Program-made: the position numbers and the translations under genes | Assembly (NCBI RefSeq): GCF_006152115.1 | Contig: NZ_VDFU01000019.1 | Location: forward strand, 1-64,000 | Direction: 5' to 3' | DNA: 64,000 nucleotides | Source of the DNA: Rubellimicrobium rubrum | GTDB lineage: Bacteria; Pseudomonadota; Alphaproteobacteria; Rhodobacterales; Rhodobacteraceae | Notes under the pieces: model-generated | Database searches by the model: none | Told to the model about the DNA's origin: nothing | What the model saw: only the letters and a program-made list of their open reading frames with translations | Part shown: positions 8,405-15,569 of the stretch, in pieces | Layout: each line of letters starts with the position of its first letter | Numbering within the stretch: position 1 is the stretch's first letter

Positions 8405-9196
8405 ATGGCCCAGATCACCGACCGTTCCGCCCTCCTGCGACATCGACAACGGGCCAGCGCCTTCTTCCTGCGCGAGGCCGTGGCCGCCGAGGTGCAGGAA
8501 AGACTCGCCGAGGTTAACAGGCGGTTCGCGGCGCCGGCGGTCGTAACGCCGTTCCCTCAGGTCTGGGCGGACCGCCTGCCCCACGCGAGGTTCGTCGCCG
8601 ACGATGAGACGCTGGACCTTAAGACCGGGGCGCACGACCTCGTGGTCCACGACCTGTGCCTGCATTGGGCCAACGATCCCGTGGGGCAGCTTGTTCAGGC
8701 GGGCCGGGCGCTTGCGCCGGACGGGCTTCTGCTGGCCACGACGTTTGGCGGTTCCACCCTGGCGGAACTTCGCGCGGTTCTGACCGAAGCCGAGGTGGAG
8801 GCGACCGGAGGCCTCAGCCCGCGCGTGGCCCCCATGGGCGAGATCCGGGATCTGGGCAATCTGCTGGGACGGGTGGGGCTGGCGCTACCGGTGGCGGACT
8901 CCATGCCCTTCGACGTGAGCTACCCTGATGCCTTGGCTCTCATGCGCGATCTGCGTGCCATGGGAGAAGCCAACGCCCTCCTCGGTCGTGTCCGGCGCTT
9001 CACGCGCCGCTCGGTGATCGGCGGGGCCATGGCGCGCTATCCTGTCAGAGACGGACGGGCAGTGGCGCATTTCGAAGTGGTCACGCTGTCGGCCTGGGCG
9101 CCCGCACCCAACCAGCCCAAGGCCCTGCGTCCCGGCTCGGCCGTTCGATCCCTTGGAGACGCGCTGGAGCAGGCCCGCCGCGAAAGCGAAGGCTGA
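8405..9196 (+). CDS. SAM-dependent methyltransferase-fold protein, NDUFAF5-like
   Basis: 263 residues. N-terminal LLRHRQRASAFFLREAVAAEVQERLAEVNRRF and the central LVVHDLCLHWANDPVGQLVQAGRALAPDGLLLATTFGGSTLAELR resemble BioC/NDUFAF5-type proteins. The usual glycine-rich SAM loop is weak. Human NDUFAF5 hydroxylates an arginine of a complex I subunit; a complex I assembly role here is inference by family. ATG 8405 (MAQITDRS) is chosen; in-frame upstream starts would overlap comF. The gene next to comF and grxC is a common alphaproteobacterial arrangement. Confidence 0.82.
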   Translation: MAQITDRSALLRHRQRASAFFLREAVAAEVQERLAEVNRRFAAPAVVTPFPQVWADRLPHARFVADDETLDLKTGAHDLVVHDLCLHWANDPVGQLVQAGRALAPDGLLLATTFGGSTLAELRAVLTEAEVEATGGLSPRVAPMGEIRDLGNLLGRVGLALPVADSMPFDVSYPDALALMRDLRAMGEANALLGRVRRFTRRSVIGGAMARYPVRDGRAVAHFEVVTLSAWAPAPNQPKALRPGSAVRSLGDALEQARRESEG

Positions 9197-9218
9197 GTCC
9201 GCGAAGATTTGAAAGGTT

Positions 9219-9281
9219 GGGGCAGGGGTTGCGGCGCATCGTCCCTTGCCCCTGCCCCGTCAGCCCGGCAATGTGCCGGGC
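9219..9281 (+). promoter_or_regulatory. Two consecutive hairpins in the hemH 5' leader
   Basis: Hairpin A: GGGGCAGGGG (9219-9228) and CCCCTGCCCC (9249-9258), exact 10-bp arms with a 20-nt loop. Hairpin B: GCCCGGCA (9263-9270) and TGCCGGGC (9274-9281), exact 8-bp arms with a 3-nt loop, ending 18 nt before the hemH ATG. No U-tract follows B. The pair fills most of the 103-bp gap after the methyltransferase stop. It may be a factor-dependent terminator of that gene or a regulatory leader of hemH; the sequence does not decide. Confidence 0.5.
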
Positions 9282-9299
9282 GCTGTTTCGGGAGACATC

Positions 9300-10364
9300 A
9301 TGAACGCCCTGACGCCTTTGCCGCCCGCCGTGCCCGCCCATGCCCCCGACGGGCATCCGGCCGTCCAGCCAGCCCGGATCGGCATCCTGCTGGCCAATCT
9401 TGGGACGCCCGACGACACCGGCTACTGGTCGATGCGCCGCTATCTGAGCGAGTTCCTGTCCGACAAGCGGGTGATCGACTACCCGTCCTGGAAGTGGCAG
9501 CCCCTGCTGCAGACCGTGATCCTGGCCAAGCGACCGTTCACCTCGGGCGCCAACTACCGCAAGATCTGGGACAAGGAGCGGAACGAGAGCCCGCTCCTCA
9601 TCATCACCCGGGCACAGACTGAAGGACTTCGGGAGCGTCTGGCCGCGCGCTTGGGCGATCAGGTCCGGGTCGAATTCTGCATGCGCTACGGCAACCCCTC
9701 TACGCAGGCGGTGCTGCACCGGATGGTGGAGGAAGGATGCCAGCGCATCCTCTTCGTTCCGCTCTATCCCCAGTATGCGGGCGCCACATCGGCCACCGCC
9801 TGCGACCAGTTCTTCCGCGCGCTGATGGCCGAACCCTGGCAGCCCATCGCCCGCGTCATGGACCCCTACTTCGACGATCCCGCCTACATCGAGGCGCTTG
9901 CCGCTTCGGTAAAGCGGGGCTGGTCCAGGGCGGAGCAGGAGCCGGAACTACTGATCTGTTCCTACCACGGGATGCCGCGACGCTACCTCATGCAGGGCGA
10001 CCCCTACCATTGCCAGTGCCAGAAGACGACGCGTCTGCTGCGCGAGACGCTGGGCTGGGAAAAGGCCAAGATCCGCACGACGTTCCAGAGCGTCTTCGGT
10101 CCCGAGGAATGGCTCAAGCCCTATACCGTCGAGGAAGTGGCGCGACTGGTGAAGGAAGAAGGCGTGAAGCGCCTCGCTGTCTGCGCGCCTGCCTTCTCGG
10201 CCGACTGCATCGAGACGCTGGAAGAGATCGAGGGCGAGATCCGCGAAGCCTTCGAGCACGCGGGCGGGGAGCAGTTCACCTACATCCCCTGCCTCAATGA
10301 CGATCCAGCGCATCTGGACGCCATCGAAGGGGCGATCCTGCGCAACATGGGCGGCTGGATCTGA
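9300..10364 (+). CDS. hemH: Ferrochelatase
   Basis: 354 residues. Family features are IGILLANLGTPDDTGYWSMRRYLSEFLSD, FCMRYGNPS, FVPLYPQYAGATSATACDQ and LICSYHGMPRRYLMQGDPYHCQCQKT with the conserved active-site His. The C-terminal part includes CAPAFSADCIETLEEIEGE. It inserts Fe(II) into protoporphyrin IX at the membrane, the last step of protoheme synthesis. ATG 9300 is preceded by GGGAG and matches family starts; an in-frame start at 9246 would place the leader hairpin inside the coding region. HemJ, the preceding pathway step, is encoded elsewhere in the window (41.5 kb). Confidence 0.97.
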   Translation: MNALTPLPPAVPAHAPDGHPAVQPARIGILLANLGTPDDTGYWSMRRYLSEFLSDKRVIDYPSWKWQPLLQTVILAKRPFTSGANYRKIWDKERNESPLLIITRAQTEGLRERLAARLGDQVRVEFCMRYGNPSTQAVLHRMVEEGCQRILFVPLYPQYAGATSATACDQFFRALMAEPWQPIARVMDPYFDDPAYIEALAASVKRGWSRAEQEPELLICSYHGMPRRYLMQGDPYHCQCQKTTRLLRETLGWEKAKIRTTFQSVFGPEEWLKPYTVEEVARLVKEEGVKRLAVCAPAFSADCIETLEEIEGEIREAFEHAGGEQFTYIPCLNDDPAHLDAIEGAILRNMGGWI

Positions 10365-10488
10365 ACCGAGACTTATGTCGGGTATCAGACACACAACTTA
10401 TGGACGAACCTCGGACTCGGACTAGCGTCTGACTTGGTAGGGATTTGGCCCTGCCGGCGAGGCACCCGAAGAGGTGCGAGGGGGAGCC

Positions 10489-11799
10489 ATGCGGAACGTC
10501 CGAGCGTGCCTGACTTGGCTGGTCTGTGCTGCCGGTCCGATCAGCGCGCAGGAGCCTGTGACGCTGACCATCGCGACGGTGGACAACCCGGACATGATCC
10601 GCATGCAGACCCTGTCCGAGGAGTTCACGGCGGCGAACCCGGACATCCAGCTTGACTGGGTCACGTTGGGCGAGGGCGCGCTGCGCGAACAGGTGGCGGC
10701 CGAGATCGCTCTGGGGAGCCGCTTCGACGTGCTGACCCTGGGAACCTACGAAGTGCCGATCTGGGCAAGGGGCGGGTGGCTCGTCCCCTTCGAGGATCTG
10801 CCGCCCGAGTATGACCTTGACGATCTTCTGCCTCCGATCCGGCGGGCCCTGTCAGTGGATGGCCGACTTTATGCCGCTCCGTTCTACGGCGAGTCGGCAA
10901 TGACGATCGTTCGCACCGACTTGCTGGCTGAGGGAGGGCTGAGCCTGCCCGAGGCTCCGACCTGGGAAGAGGTCAAGCGGATCGCAGACGATCTGCACGA
11001 TCCCGAGAACGGGATCTACGGCATATGCCTGCGCGGTGAGCCGGGCTGGGGCGAGAACATGGCCCTGATCACTGCCATGGCCAATTCGATGGGAGCCAGG
11101 TGGTTCGACGAGGCATGGCGTCCGCAGTTCGATACGCCAGAATGGCGGGCCACGCTTGATCTCTACCTCGCTCTCATGGCCTTGGGACCTCCAGAGCCCG
11201 AAACCAGGGGCTTCAACGAAATCCTTGGGCTGTATCGGGACGGACGGTGCGCTCTGGCCATCGACGCCACGGTGGCGGCCTCCGTCCTCGTCGATCCCGA
11301 TCAGTCCAGTGTGGCCGACCGGGTGGGGTTTGCCCTTGCGCCTGATGCGGGCCGGAGCAAGCGGGCCAATTGGCTGTGGGCGTGGTCACTGGCCATACCG
11401 GCGTCCTCGGACGCCATCTCGGAGGCACAGCTGTTCGTGGCCTGGGCCACCTCACGCGAGTACACGGCGCTGGTGGCCGAACGTGACGGCTGGACTGCCG
11501 CCCCACCGGGCACCCGAACCTCTCTCTACGAGAACCCGGACTATCTGGCAGCCGCGCCCTTTGCGCCGATCACGCTTCGTTCGATCACGCTGGCCGATCC
11601 GGAAAACCCGACCGTGGAGCCGGTGCCGTATGTGGGGATCCAGTTCGTCGCCATCCCCGAGTTCCAGGGTCTGGGCACGGCCGTGGGACGCGAGTTCGCG
11701 GCAGCGGTGTCGGGGCGCAAGACCGCCGACGAGGCGCTGGCGGCTGCACAGCGGATCGCGCTACAGGAGATGACGGCTGCGGGTTATCTGCGCCGCTAG
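10489..11799 (+). CDS. Sugar/polyol ABC transporter substrate-binding protein (SmoE/MtlE-like)
   Basis: 436 residues with a Sec signal peptide (MRNVRACLTWLVCAAGPISA, cleavage probably before QEP). The mature start LTIATVDNPDMIRMQTLSEEFTAANPDIQLDWV and DVLTLGTYEVPIWARGGWLVPFEDL match the sorbitol/mannitol-binding branch of family 1 solute-binding proteins. Other motifs are GLYRDGRCALAIDATVAAS and KRANWLWAWSLAIPASS. No permease, ATPase or dehydrogenase gene of a polyol operon is adjacent; gluconokinase follows after 8 nt with its Shine-Dalgarno overlapping this stop codon. ATG 10489 follows GAGGGGGAG. Ligand is inferred only. Confidence 0.85.
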   Translation: MRNVRACLTWLVCAAGPISAQEPVTLTIATVDNPDMIRMQTLSEEFTAANPDIQLDWVTLGEGALREQVAAEIALGSRFDVLTLGTYEVPIWARGGWLVPFEDLPPEYDLDDLLPPIRRALSVDGRLYAAPFYGESAMTIVRTDLLAEGGLSLPEAPTWEEVKRIADDLHDPENGIYGICLRGEPGWGENMALITAMANSMGARWFDEAWRPQFDTPEWRATLDLYLALMALGPPEPETRGFNEILGLYRDGRCALAIDATVAASVLVDPDQSSVADRVGFALAPDAGRSKRANWLWAWSLAIPASSDAISEAQLFVAWATSREYTALVAERDGWTAAPPGTRTSLYENPDYLAAAPFAPITLRSITLADPENPTVEPVPYVGIQFVAIPEFQGLGTAVGREFAAAVSGRKTADEALAAAQRIALQEMTAAGYLRR

Positions 11800-11807
11800 G
11801 AGGCGCG

Positions 11808-12311
11808 ATGAACGTCAGGACCGGCCGTTTCGTGGTGATGGGCGTGTCGGGGGTCGGAAAGACCCGGACCGGCAGCCTTCTGGCCGAGGCGCTGGGCGGG
11901 TCGTTCATCGAAGGCGATGACCTCCACCCGGACTCGAATCGGGCCAGAATGGCTGCGGGACATCCGCTGACCGACGACGACCGCTGGCCTTGGCTGGACC
12001 GGGTCGGAACTGCCATGGCTCAGCCCGATCCGCCGGTGGTCGCTGCCTGCTCGGCCCTGCGGAGGCGCTACCGTGACCGACTGCGCGACCGGGTGCCGGG
12101 TCTGGTGTTTGTCCACCTCGTGGGCGACCCGGCCCTGGTCCGGACGCGACTGGACGCCCGACAAGGGCACTTCATGCCCCCGGCCCTGCTTCAAAGCCAG
12201 TATGGCACCCTGGAGGCACTTGCACCCGACGAGCGCGGCCTTGAGGTTTCCGTCGAAGGTCCGACTGCCCAGGTTCTGGAGCGACTGCTGGAGGGGATCG
12301 CGCGGCTCTGA
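11808..12311 (+). CDS. gntK: Gluconokinase (thermoresistant family)
   Basis: 167 residues. P-loop GVSGVGKTRTG, substrate motif EGDDLHPDSNRARMAAGHPLTDDDRWPWL and CSALRRRYRDRLR are diagnostic of GntK. It phosphorylates gluconate to 6-phosphogluconate for the Entner-Doudoroff or pentose-phosphate route. Shine-Dalgarno GGAGG overlaps the TAG of the binding-protein gene, so both are one operon, hinting that the binding protein serves a gluconate-yielding sugar or polyol (inference). A convergent hairpin separates it from the L,D-transpeptidase. Confidence 0.94.
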   Translation: MNVRTGRFVVMGVSGVGKTRTGSLLAEALGGSFIEGDDLHPDSNRARMAAGHPLTDDDRWPWLDRVGTAMAQPDPPVVAACSALRRRYRDRLRDRVPGLVFVHLVGDPALVRTRLDARQGHFMPPALLQSQYGTLEALAPDERGLEVSVEGPTAQVLERLLEGIARL

Positions 12312-12346
12312 CCCTTCACCGCCCGCGCCAAGCTGGCGGTGAAGGG
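12312..12346. terminator. Bidirectional hairpin between convergent gntK and an L,D-transpeptidase gene
   Basis: Perfect 12-bp arms CCCTTCACCGCC (12312-12323) and GGCGGTGAAGGG (12335-12346) with an 11-nt loop, starting directly after the gntK stop and ending 15 nt before the end of the convergent gene. No T-run on either side, so termination may be weak or Rho-assisted. Confidence 0.7.
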
Positions 12347-12361
12347 CTGCTCGTGCCGTGC

Positions 12362-12964
12362 CTAGATGAGCTTCACCTGCGTGCCGACCTGCGCCAGTTG
12401 GAACAGCTCGGTGATGTGCTCGTTGTAAAGACCGATGCACCCGTTCGAGGAACGCCGACCGATCTTGCGGGTGTCGTGGGTTCCGTGGATCCGGTAGTAT
12501 TGCCAGCTCAGATAGAGCGCATAGGGGCCCAGAGGGTTCAGGGCGTCGCCGCCGGGGACGAACTCGGGCCATTCGGGATTGCGTTCGCGCATGGAAGGGG
12601 TCGGCCGCCACGGCGGCGCGACGACCTTGTCCACCACCTGGGTGTCGCCCAGTCGCGTAAGCTCGTCGGTGGCGGGGACCGAGGTCGGATACAGCCGGTA
12701 GACCGACTGATCCTCGCTCCAGAAATGGAGCGCACGGGACTTGATGTCGCAGATGATCACACCGCCCGTGGTAGTTGCGAAATGATCCTGCCAGTTGATC
12801 GTCCGGAACGCCGAGATGTTATGGCGCTGCGACTGGGAGATTTCGCGTTCCATCTCGGTGGAGTTGGCCTGCTGCGCCAGAACCGGTGCCGCCAGGCCCG
12901 CGCCCAGCATCGCCATCCCTGCCCCCAGCATGCCTCTCCGCGTGATTCCCTTGCCGTCCGACAT
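12362..12964 (-). CDS. L,D-transpeptidase (ErfK/YbiS/YkuD family), Tat-exported
   Basis: 200 residues. The N-terminus ITRRGMLGAGMAMLGAGLAAPVLAQ is a convincing twin-arginine signal. The YkuD catalytic motif is split HGTHDTRKIGRRSSNG with the nucleophile Cys in SNGCIGLYNEH near residue 174. Such enzymes form 3-3 crosslinks or attach proteins to periplasmic peptidoglycan. ATG 12964 (MSDGKG) is taken; the longer in-frame start at 13027 would put the Tat motif too far inside. It lies in a small group of envelope genes with a CAP lipoprotein and a second transpeptidase. Confidence 0.92.
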   Translation of the reverse strand: MSDGKGITRRGMLGAGMAMLGAGLAAPVLAQQANSTEMEREISQSQRHNISAFRTINWQDHFATTTGGVIICDIKSRALHFWSEDQSVYRLYPTSVPATDELTRLGDTQVVDKVVAPPWRPTPSMRERNPEWPEFVPGGDALNPLGPYALYLSWQYYRIHGTHDTRKIGRRSSNGCIGLYNEHITELFQLAQVGTQVKLI

Positions 12965-13129
12965 ATCGCCTGCCTCGTGTGTCAAGTTCGTGAGCGGAGC
13001 GTTACAGTCGCTGCGCGTCGGCCTCAACTCAAGGTCTCGTCAGAAGCGTTCTTCGACACCGATCGTGTTTGAAACCCCTCGCCCACGCCGCTAAGGAGGC
13101 CGCCAGGACAGAGGCCGAAGGATTTCTCG

Positions 13130-13648
13130 ATGCAGCGCAGGGCGGTGATGGCGGGCTTGGCCCTGATGGGGCTGTCGGCATGTGGAGGCGGACGTCCGGC
13201 TCGGCCGCTGGTCGGCGCCGATGGACTGCCCCTGCCAACCTTCTACCGCATCACGCCTGAAATGGAGGCCGAGATCGGCTACCGCATGGCCGACTCGGTC
13301 AATTCGCTGCGGCAGGCGGCCGGGGCCGCTCCGGTGACGCTCGATCCGGCGCTGACGGCCGCTGCCGCGACCCACAGCCGCGACATGGCGGTACAGAACC
13401 GACCCTGGCATTTCGGATCGGACGGCTCGTCGCCGGTGGACCGGCTCCAGCGGGTGGGTTATCGCGGGACCCTCGTCGGAGAGGTGATCTCGGAAACCTA
13501 CGAGGACGAGTTGCAGACGCTTTCCGCCTGGATGCAGGACCCGCAGACGCGCGACGTTATCCTGAACCGTAGCGCCAACCGGCTTGGCCTGGCGTGGTTC
13601 CAAGAGGAATCCGGTAAGATCTGGTGGACAATGGTCCTGGCTGCCTGA
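13130..13648 (+). CDS. CAP (SCP/PR-1) domain lipoprotein
   Basis: 172 residues. MQRRAVMAGLALMGLSACGGG is a lipoprotein signal with lipobox LSAC (Cys18). The CAP core follows: VNSLRQAAGAAPVTLDPALTAAAATHSRDMAVQ, WHFGSDGSSPVDRLQRVGYRG, and VGEVISETYEDE in place of the usual GEN segment, ending WFQEESGKIWWTMVLAA. The canonical His/Glu residues are partly recognisable. Bacterial CAP proteins are poorly understood; periplasmic envelope function is inferred from location between two L,D-transpeptidases. Divergent from the first by 165 bp, convergent with the second. Confidence 0.88.
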   Translation: MQRRAVMAGLALMGLSACGGGRPARPLVGADGLPLPTFYRITPEMEAEIGYRMADSVNSLRQAAGAAPVTLDPALTAAAATHSRDMAVQNRPWHFGSDGSSPVDRLQRVGYRGTLVGEVISETYEDELQTLSAWMQDPQTRDVILNRSANRLGLAWFQEESGKIWWTMVLAA

Positions 13649-13660
13649 CGCGGCCGCTAC

Positions 13661-13683
13661 AAGGCGGGGTCAGACCCCGCCTT
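13661..13683. terminator. Strong hairpin between convergent CAP and L,D-transpeptidase genes
   Basis: Exact 11-bp arms AAGGCGGGGTC (13661-13671) and GACCCCGCCTT (13673-13683) around one base, lying 12 nt after one stop and 7 nt before the end of the other gene. It serves both strands; flanks are only mildly T-rich. Confidence 0.75.
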
Positions 13684-13690
13684 CTGAAAC

Positions 13691-14191
13691 TCAGGGATAG
13701 ATGAAGATCGGCGTTCCGTCAGGGACCATGGCGTAGATGTCTTCCATCTCGCGGTTGGTCACGGCGATGCAGCCAGCGGTCCAGTCTTGGTTCCGGCGCA
13801 TCTCGCGCGGGGTGCCATGGATGAAGATATCACCGCCGGGTCGCACTCCCAGTGCCTCGGCACGGGCGAGATCGGTCTCGTTCGGATAGGATATCCCGAT
13901 CGACAGGTGATAGCTGGAGTTCGGGTTCCGGCGGTTGATGACGTAGGCGCCTTCCGGCGTCCGCCCGTCGCCTTCCCACATCTTGGGACCGATAGGGTCA
14001 CCCCCCAATTCGAAGGGATAGACATGCAGGGCCGTGTTCCCATGCATGACGTAAAGGCGTCGCTGCGCTTTGAAGGCCATCAGGCTCGTCACCTGGGGAC
14101 CCTGGTAATTGCGGAACTTGGATGGTGTCCCGCAGCCGGCCAACGCCGCCAAGGCCACGCCACCCGCAAGGAGGGATCGTCTGGAAATCAT
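13691..14191 (-). CDS. L,D-transpeptidase family lipoprotein
   Basis: 166 residues. MISRRSLLAGGVALAALAGC combines an SRR Tat-like motif with a lipobox (LAGC), so probably a Tat-dependent lipoprotein. The YkuD motif is HGTPREMRRNQDWTAGCIAVTNREM, with catalytic Cys in TAGC. The upstream region RLYVMHGNTALHVYPFELGG and GRTPEGAYVINRRNPNSSYHLSIGISYPN is typical. The ATG at 14191 is taken; the codon before it is GTG, an alternative start. A perfect DnaA box (14239-14247) lies 48 bp upstream. Confidence 0.9.
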   Translation of the reverse strand: MISRRSLLAGGVALAALAGCGTPSKFRNYQGPQVTSLMAFKAQRRLYVMHGNTALHVYPFELGGDPIGPKMWEGDGRTPEGAYVINRRNPNSSYHLSIGISYPNETDLARAEALGVRPGGDIFIHGTPREMRRNQDWTAGCIAVTNREMEDIYAMVPDGTPIFIYP

Positions 14192-14238
14192 CACTGTCGC
14201 CTGTCCGGTCTAGCGCCGTTCGACAGCAACATACCTGA

Positions 14239-14247
14239 TTATCCACA
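14239..14247 (+). promoter_or_regulatory. Perfect consensus DnaA box TTATCCACA
   Basis: Exact 9/9 match in the 77-bp gap between the rRNA methyltransferase stop and the L,D-transpeptidase start. It is the only perfect box I found in the window. Solitary boxes outside oriC can mark DnaA-regulated promoters or titration sites. It lies about 600 bp from a parS-like site. Confidence 0.6.
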
Positions 14248-14268
14248 ACCCCGCGAGGGGTCGTGAAC

Positions 14269-15492
14269 TCAGCCGAGCGAGAATCGTGTCGCCAACTCCA
14301 CATGCGGGGACCAGCGGAACTGATCGACGACGGTGATGGGGTCCATGCGGTAGCCTGCCCCAAGGAGGGTCTTGGCATCGCGGGCGAAGCTTGCCGGATG
14401 ACAGGATACATACGCCACCACCGGGACGTGGGCGTTCGCCAGTTCCCGCACCTGTGCTTCGGCCCCCGCTCGAGGAGGATCGATCACAGCCGCGTCAAAG
14501 CGCTTCAGGTCCTGGGCAAGGAGCGGGCGACGGAAAAGATCGCGCGCTTCCGTGGTGACGCGTCGTAGGCCAGGGGCGCCACGCCAGCCTTTCTGAAGAG
14601 CGTCCAGCATGGCCGCCTCGCCTTCGACGGCATGTACTTCGGCTGTTTCGGCCAAGGCCAGAGCAAAGGTCCCCACTCCGGCGAATAGGTCGGCCACGCG
14701 GGCCGCATCCCGCGTCGCTTCCCGAACCAGGGAAACCAGGGCCGCTTCGCCCTCGCGCGTGGCCTGAAGGAAGGCACCCGGTGGGGGAACGACACGGGCG
14801 CGACCCATGGCCTGCCAGGGTCCCTCGCGGAGGAACACAAGCTCATTGTTCCACGTGAAACGTGCCACGCCGGCCCGCGCGGCCCAGGCGGCAGCATCTT
14901 GGCGCAGCGCCACGTCGAGGTCTCGCCCGTCTTCTAACACTACGTCCGCTCCGACCGGGCTGTCAGTGATGGTGAGGCCGATCTCGCGGGAGCGCGACGC
15001 GGCCAAGGCAGTCAGGTCCAGAAGCGCGGGTCGCAGCGCCATGAGGCCGGGGGTCAGGATCCTGCAGTTTGGGTTGTCGATCACCGTATCCGAAGCCCGG
15101 GCGTGAAAGCCCAGGAGAGCGCCTTTCTTGAGGCGCCGCGCAGCAAGGCGCGCCCGACGGCGGCTTTGCGGCGGAGAGGTCAGGATGTGAGCGACCTCGC
15201 CTTCGATCCCTTGGCCTGCGAGGGCACCTCGCACGATCCCGGCCTTCCACTCGGCCACGAAGGTGTCCGAGGCGTGCTGCATGGCGCAGCCGCCGCAGCT
15301 GTTGAAGTGCGGGCAGGGCGGTCCCACCCGGTCGGCGGAGGGCGTGCGGATCCGCCAGGTGCCGTCCGGTCGGGGCTCGACCTCCTCGCCCGGGAGGGTG
15401 CGGGGCACCAAGCGCCCGTCCTCGAGCCGACCTTGGCCATGATGGGTAAGGGTTGCCACGCGCAGGGTGGCTGGGTCGGGAAGGACGGTCAT
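14269..15492 (-). CDS. 23S rRNA (uracil-5-)-methyltransferase, RlmD/RumA family
   Basis: 407 residues. The N-terminal part carries a degenerate TRAM-like segment (THHGQGRLEDGRLVPRTLPGE). A [4Fe-4S] cluster is suggested by CPHFNSCGGC plus the Cys in NPNCRI. SAM motif VADLFAGVGTFALALAE, DPPRAGAEAQVRELA and the catalytic Cys in YVSCHPASFARDAKTL identify a m5U RNA methyltransferase. Whether it modifies U1939 (RlmD) or another position cannot be decided here. A parS-like sequence lies inside it at 14847-14862. It follows the ABC exporter genes on the same strand with a 77-bp gap. Confidence 0.9.
   Translation of the reverse strand: MTVLPDPATLRVATLTHHGQGRLEDGRLVPRTLPGEEVEPRPDGTWRIRTPSADRVGPPCPHFNSCGGCAMQHASDTFVAEWKAGIVRGALAGQGIEGEVAHILTSPPQSRRRARLAARRLKKGALLGFHARASDTVIDNPNCRILTPGLMALRPALLDLTALAASRSREIGLTITDSPVGADVVLEDGRDLDVALRQDAAAWAARAGVARFTWNNELVFLREGPWQAMGRARVVPPPGAFLQATREGEAALVSLVREATRDAARVADLFAGVGTFALALAETAEVHAVEGEAAMLDALQKGWRGAPGLRRVTTEARDLFRRPLLAQDLKRFDAAVIDPPRAGAEAQVRELANAHVPVVAYVSCHPASFARDAKTLLGAGYRMDPITVVDQFRWSPHVELATRFSLG
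14847..14862. other. parS: parS-like centromere site inside the rRNA methyltransferase gene
   Basis: TGTTCCACGTGAAACG matches the bacterial chromosomal parS consensus TGTTTCACGTGAAACA at 14 of 16 positions, with the central CACGTGAAAC intact. ParB, encoded at 34.6 kb, is the expected binder. It sits about 24 kb from the second site, as expected for parS clusters near the origin. The site is in coding sequence, which is normal for parS. Confidence 0.75.
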
Positions 15493-15569
15493 GGCGCGGC
15501 CTGAGATGACAAGACCGCCTACATGAGCAGGCAGGCGGCCCGACGCAAGCGGGCAGGGCGCCGCACAGG

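Noticed and set aside
12965-13129. Small open frames in the divergent gap before the CAP lipoprotein gene
   Set aside because: They overlap the CAP gene or lack start signals; no support for a separate gene, and no clear promoter could be picked.
15515-15538. CCGCCT/AGGCGG hairpin between the ABC exporter and the rRNA methyltransferase genes
   Set aside because: Six-base arms with a 12-nt loop and no T-run are too weak to call a terminator in GC-rich DNA.
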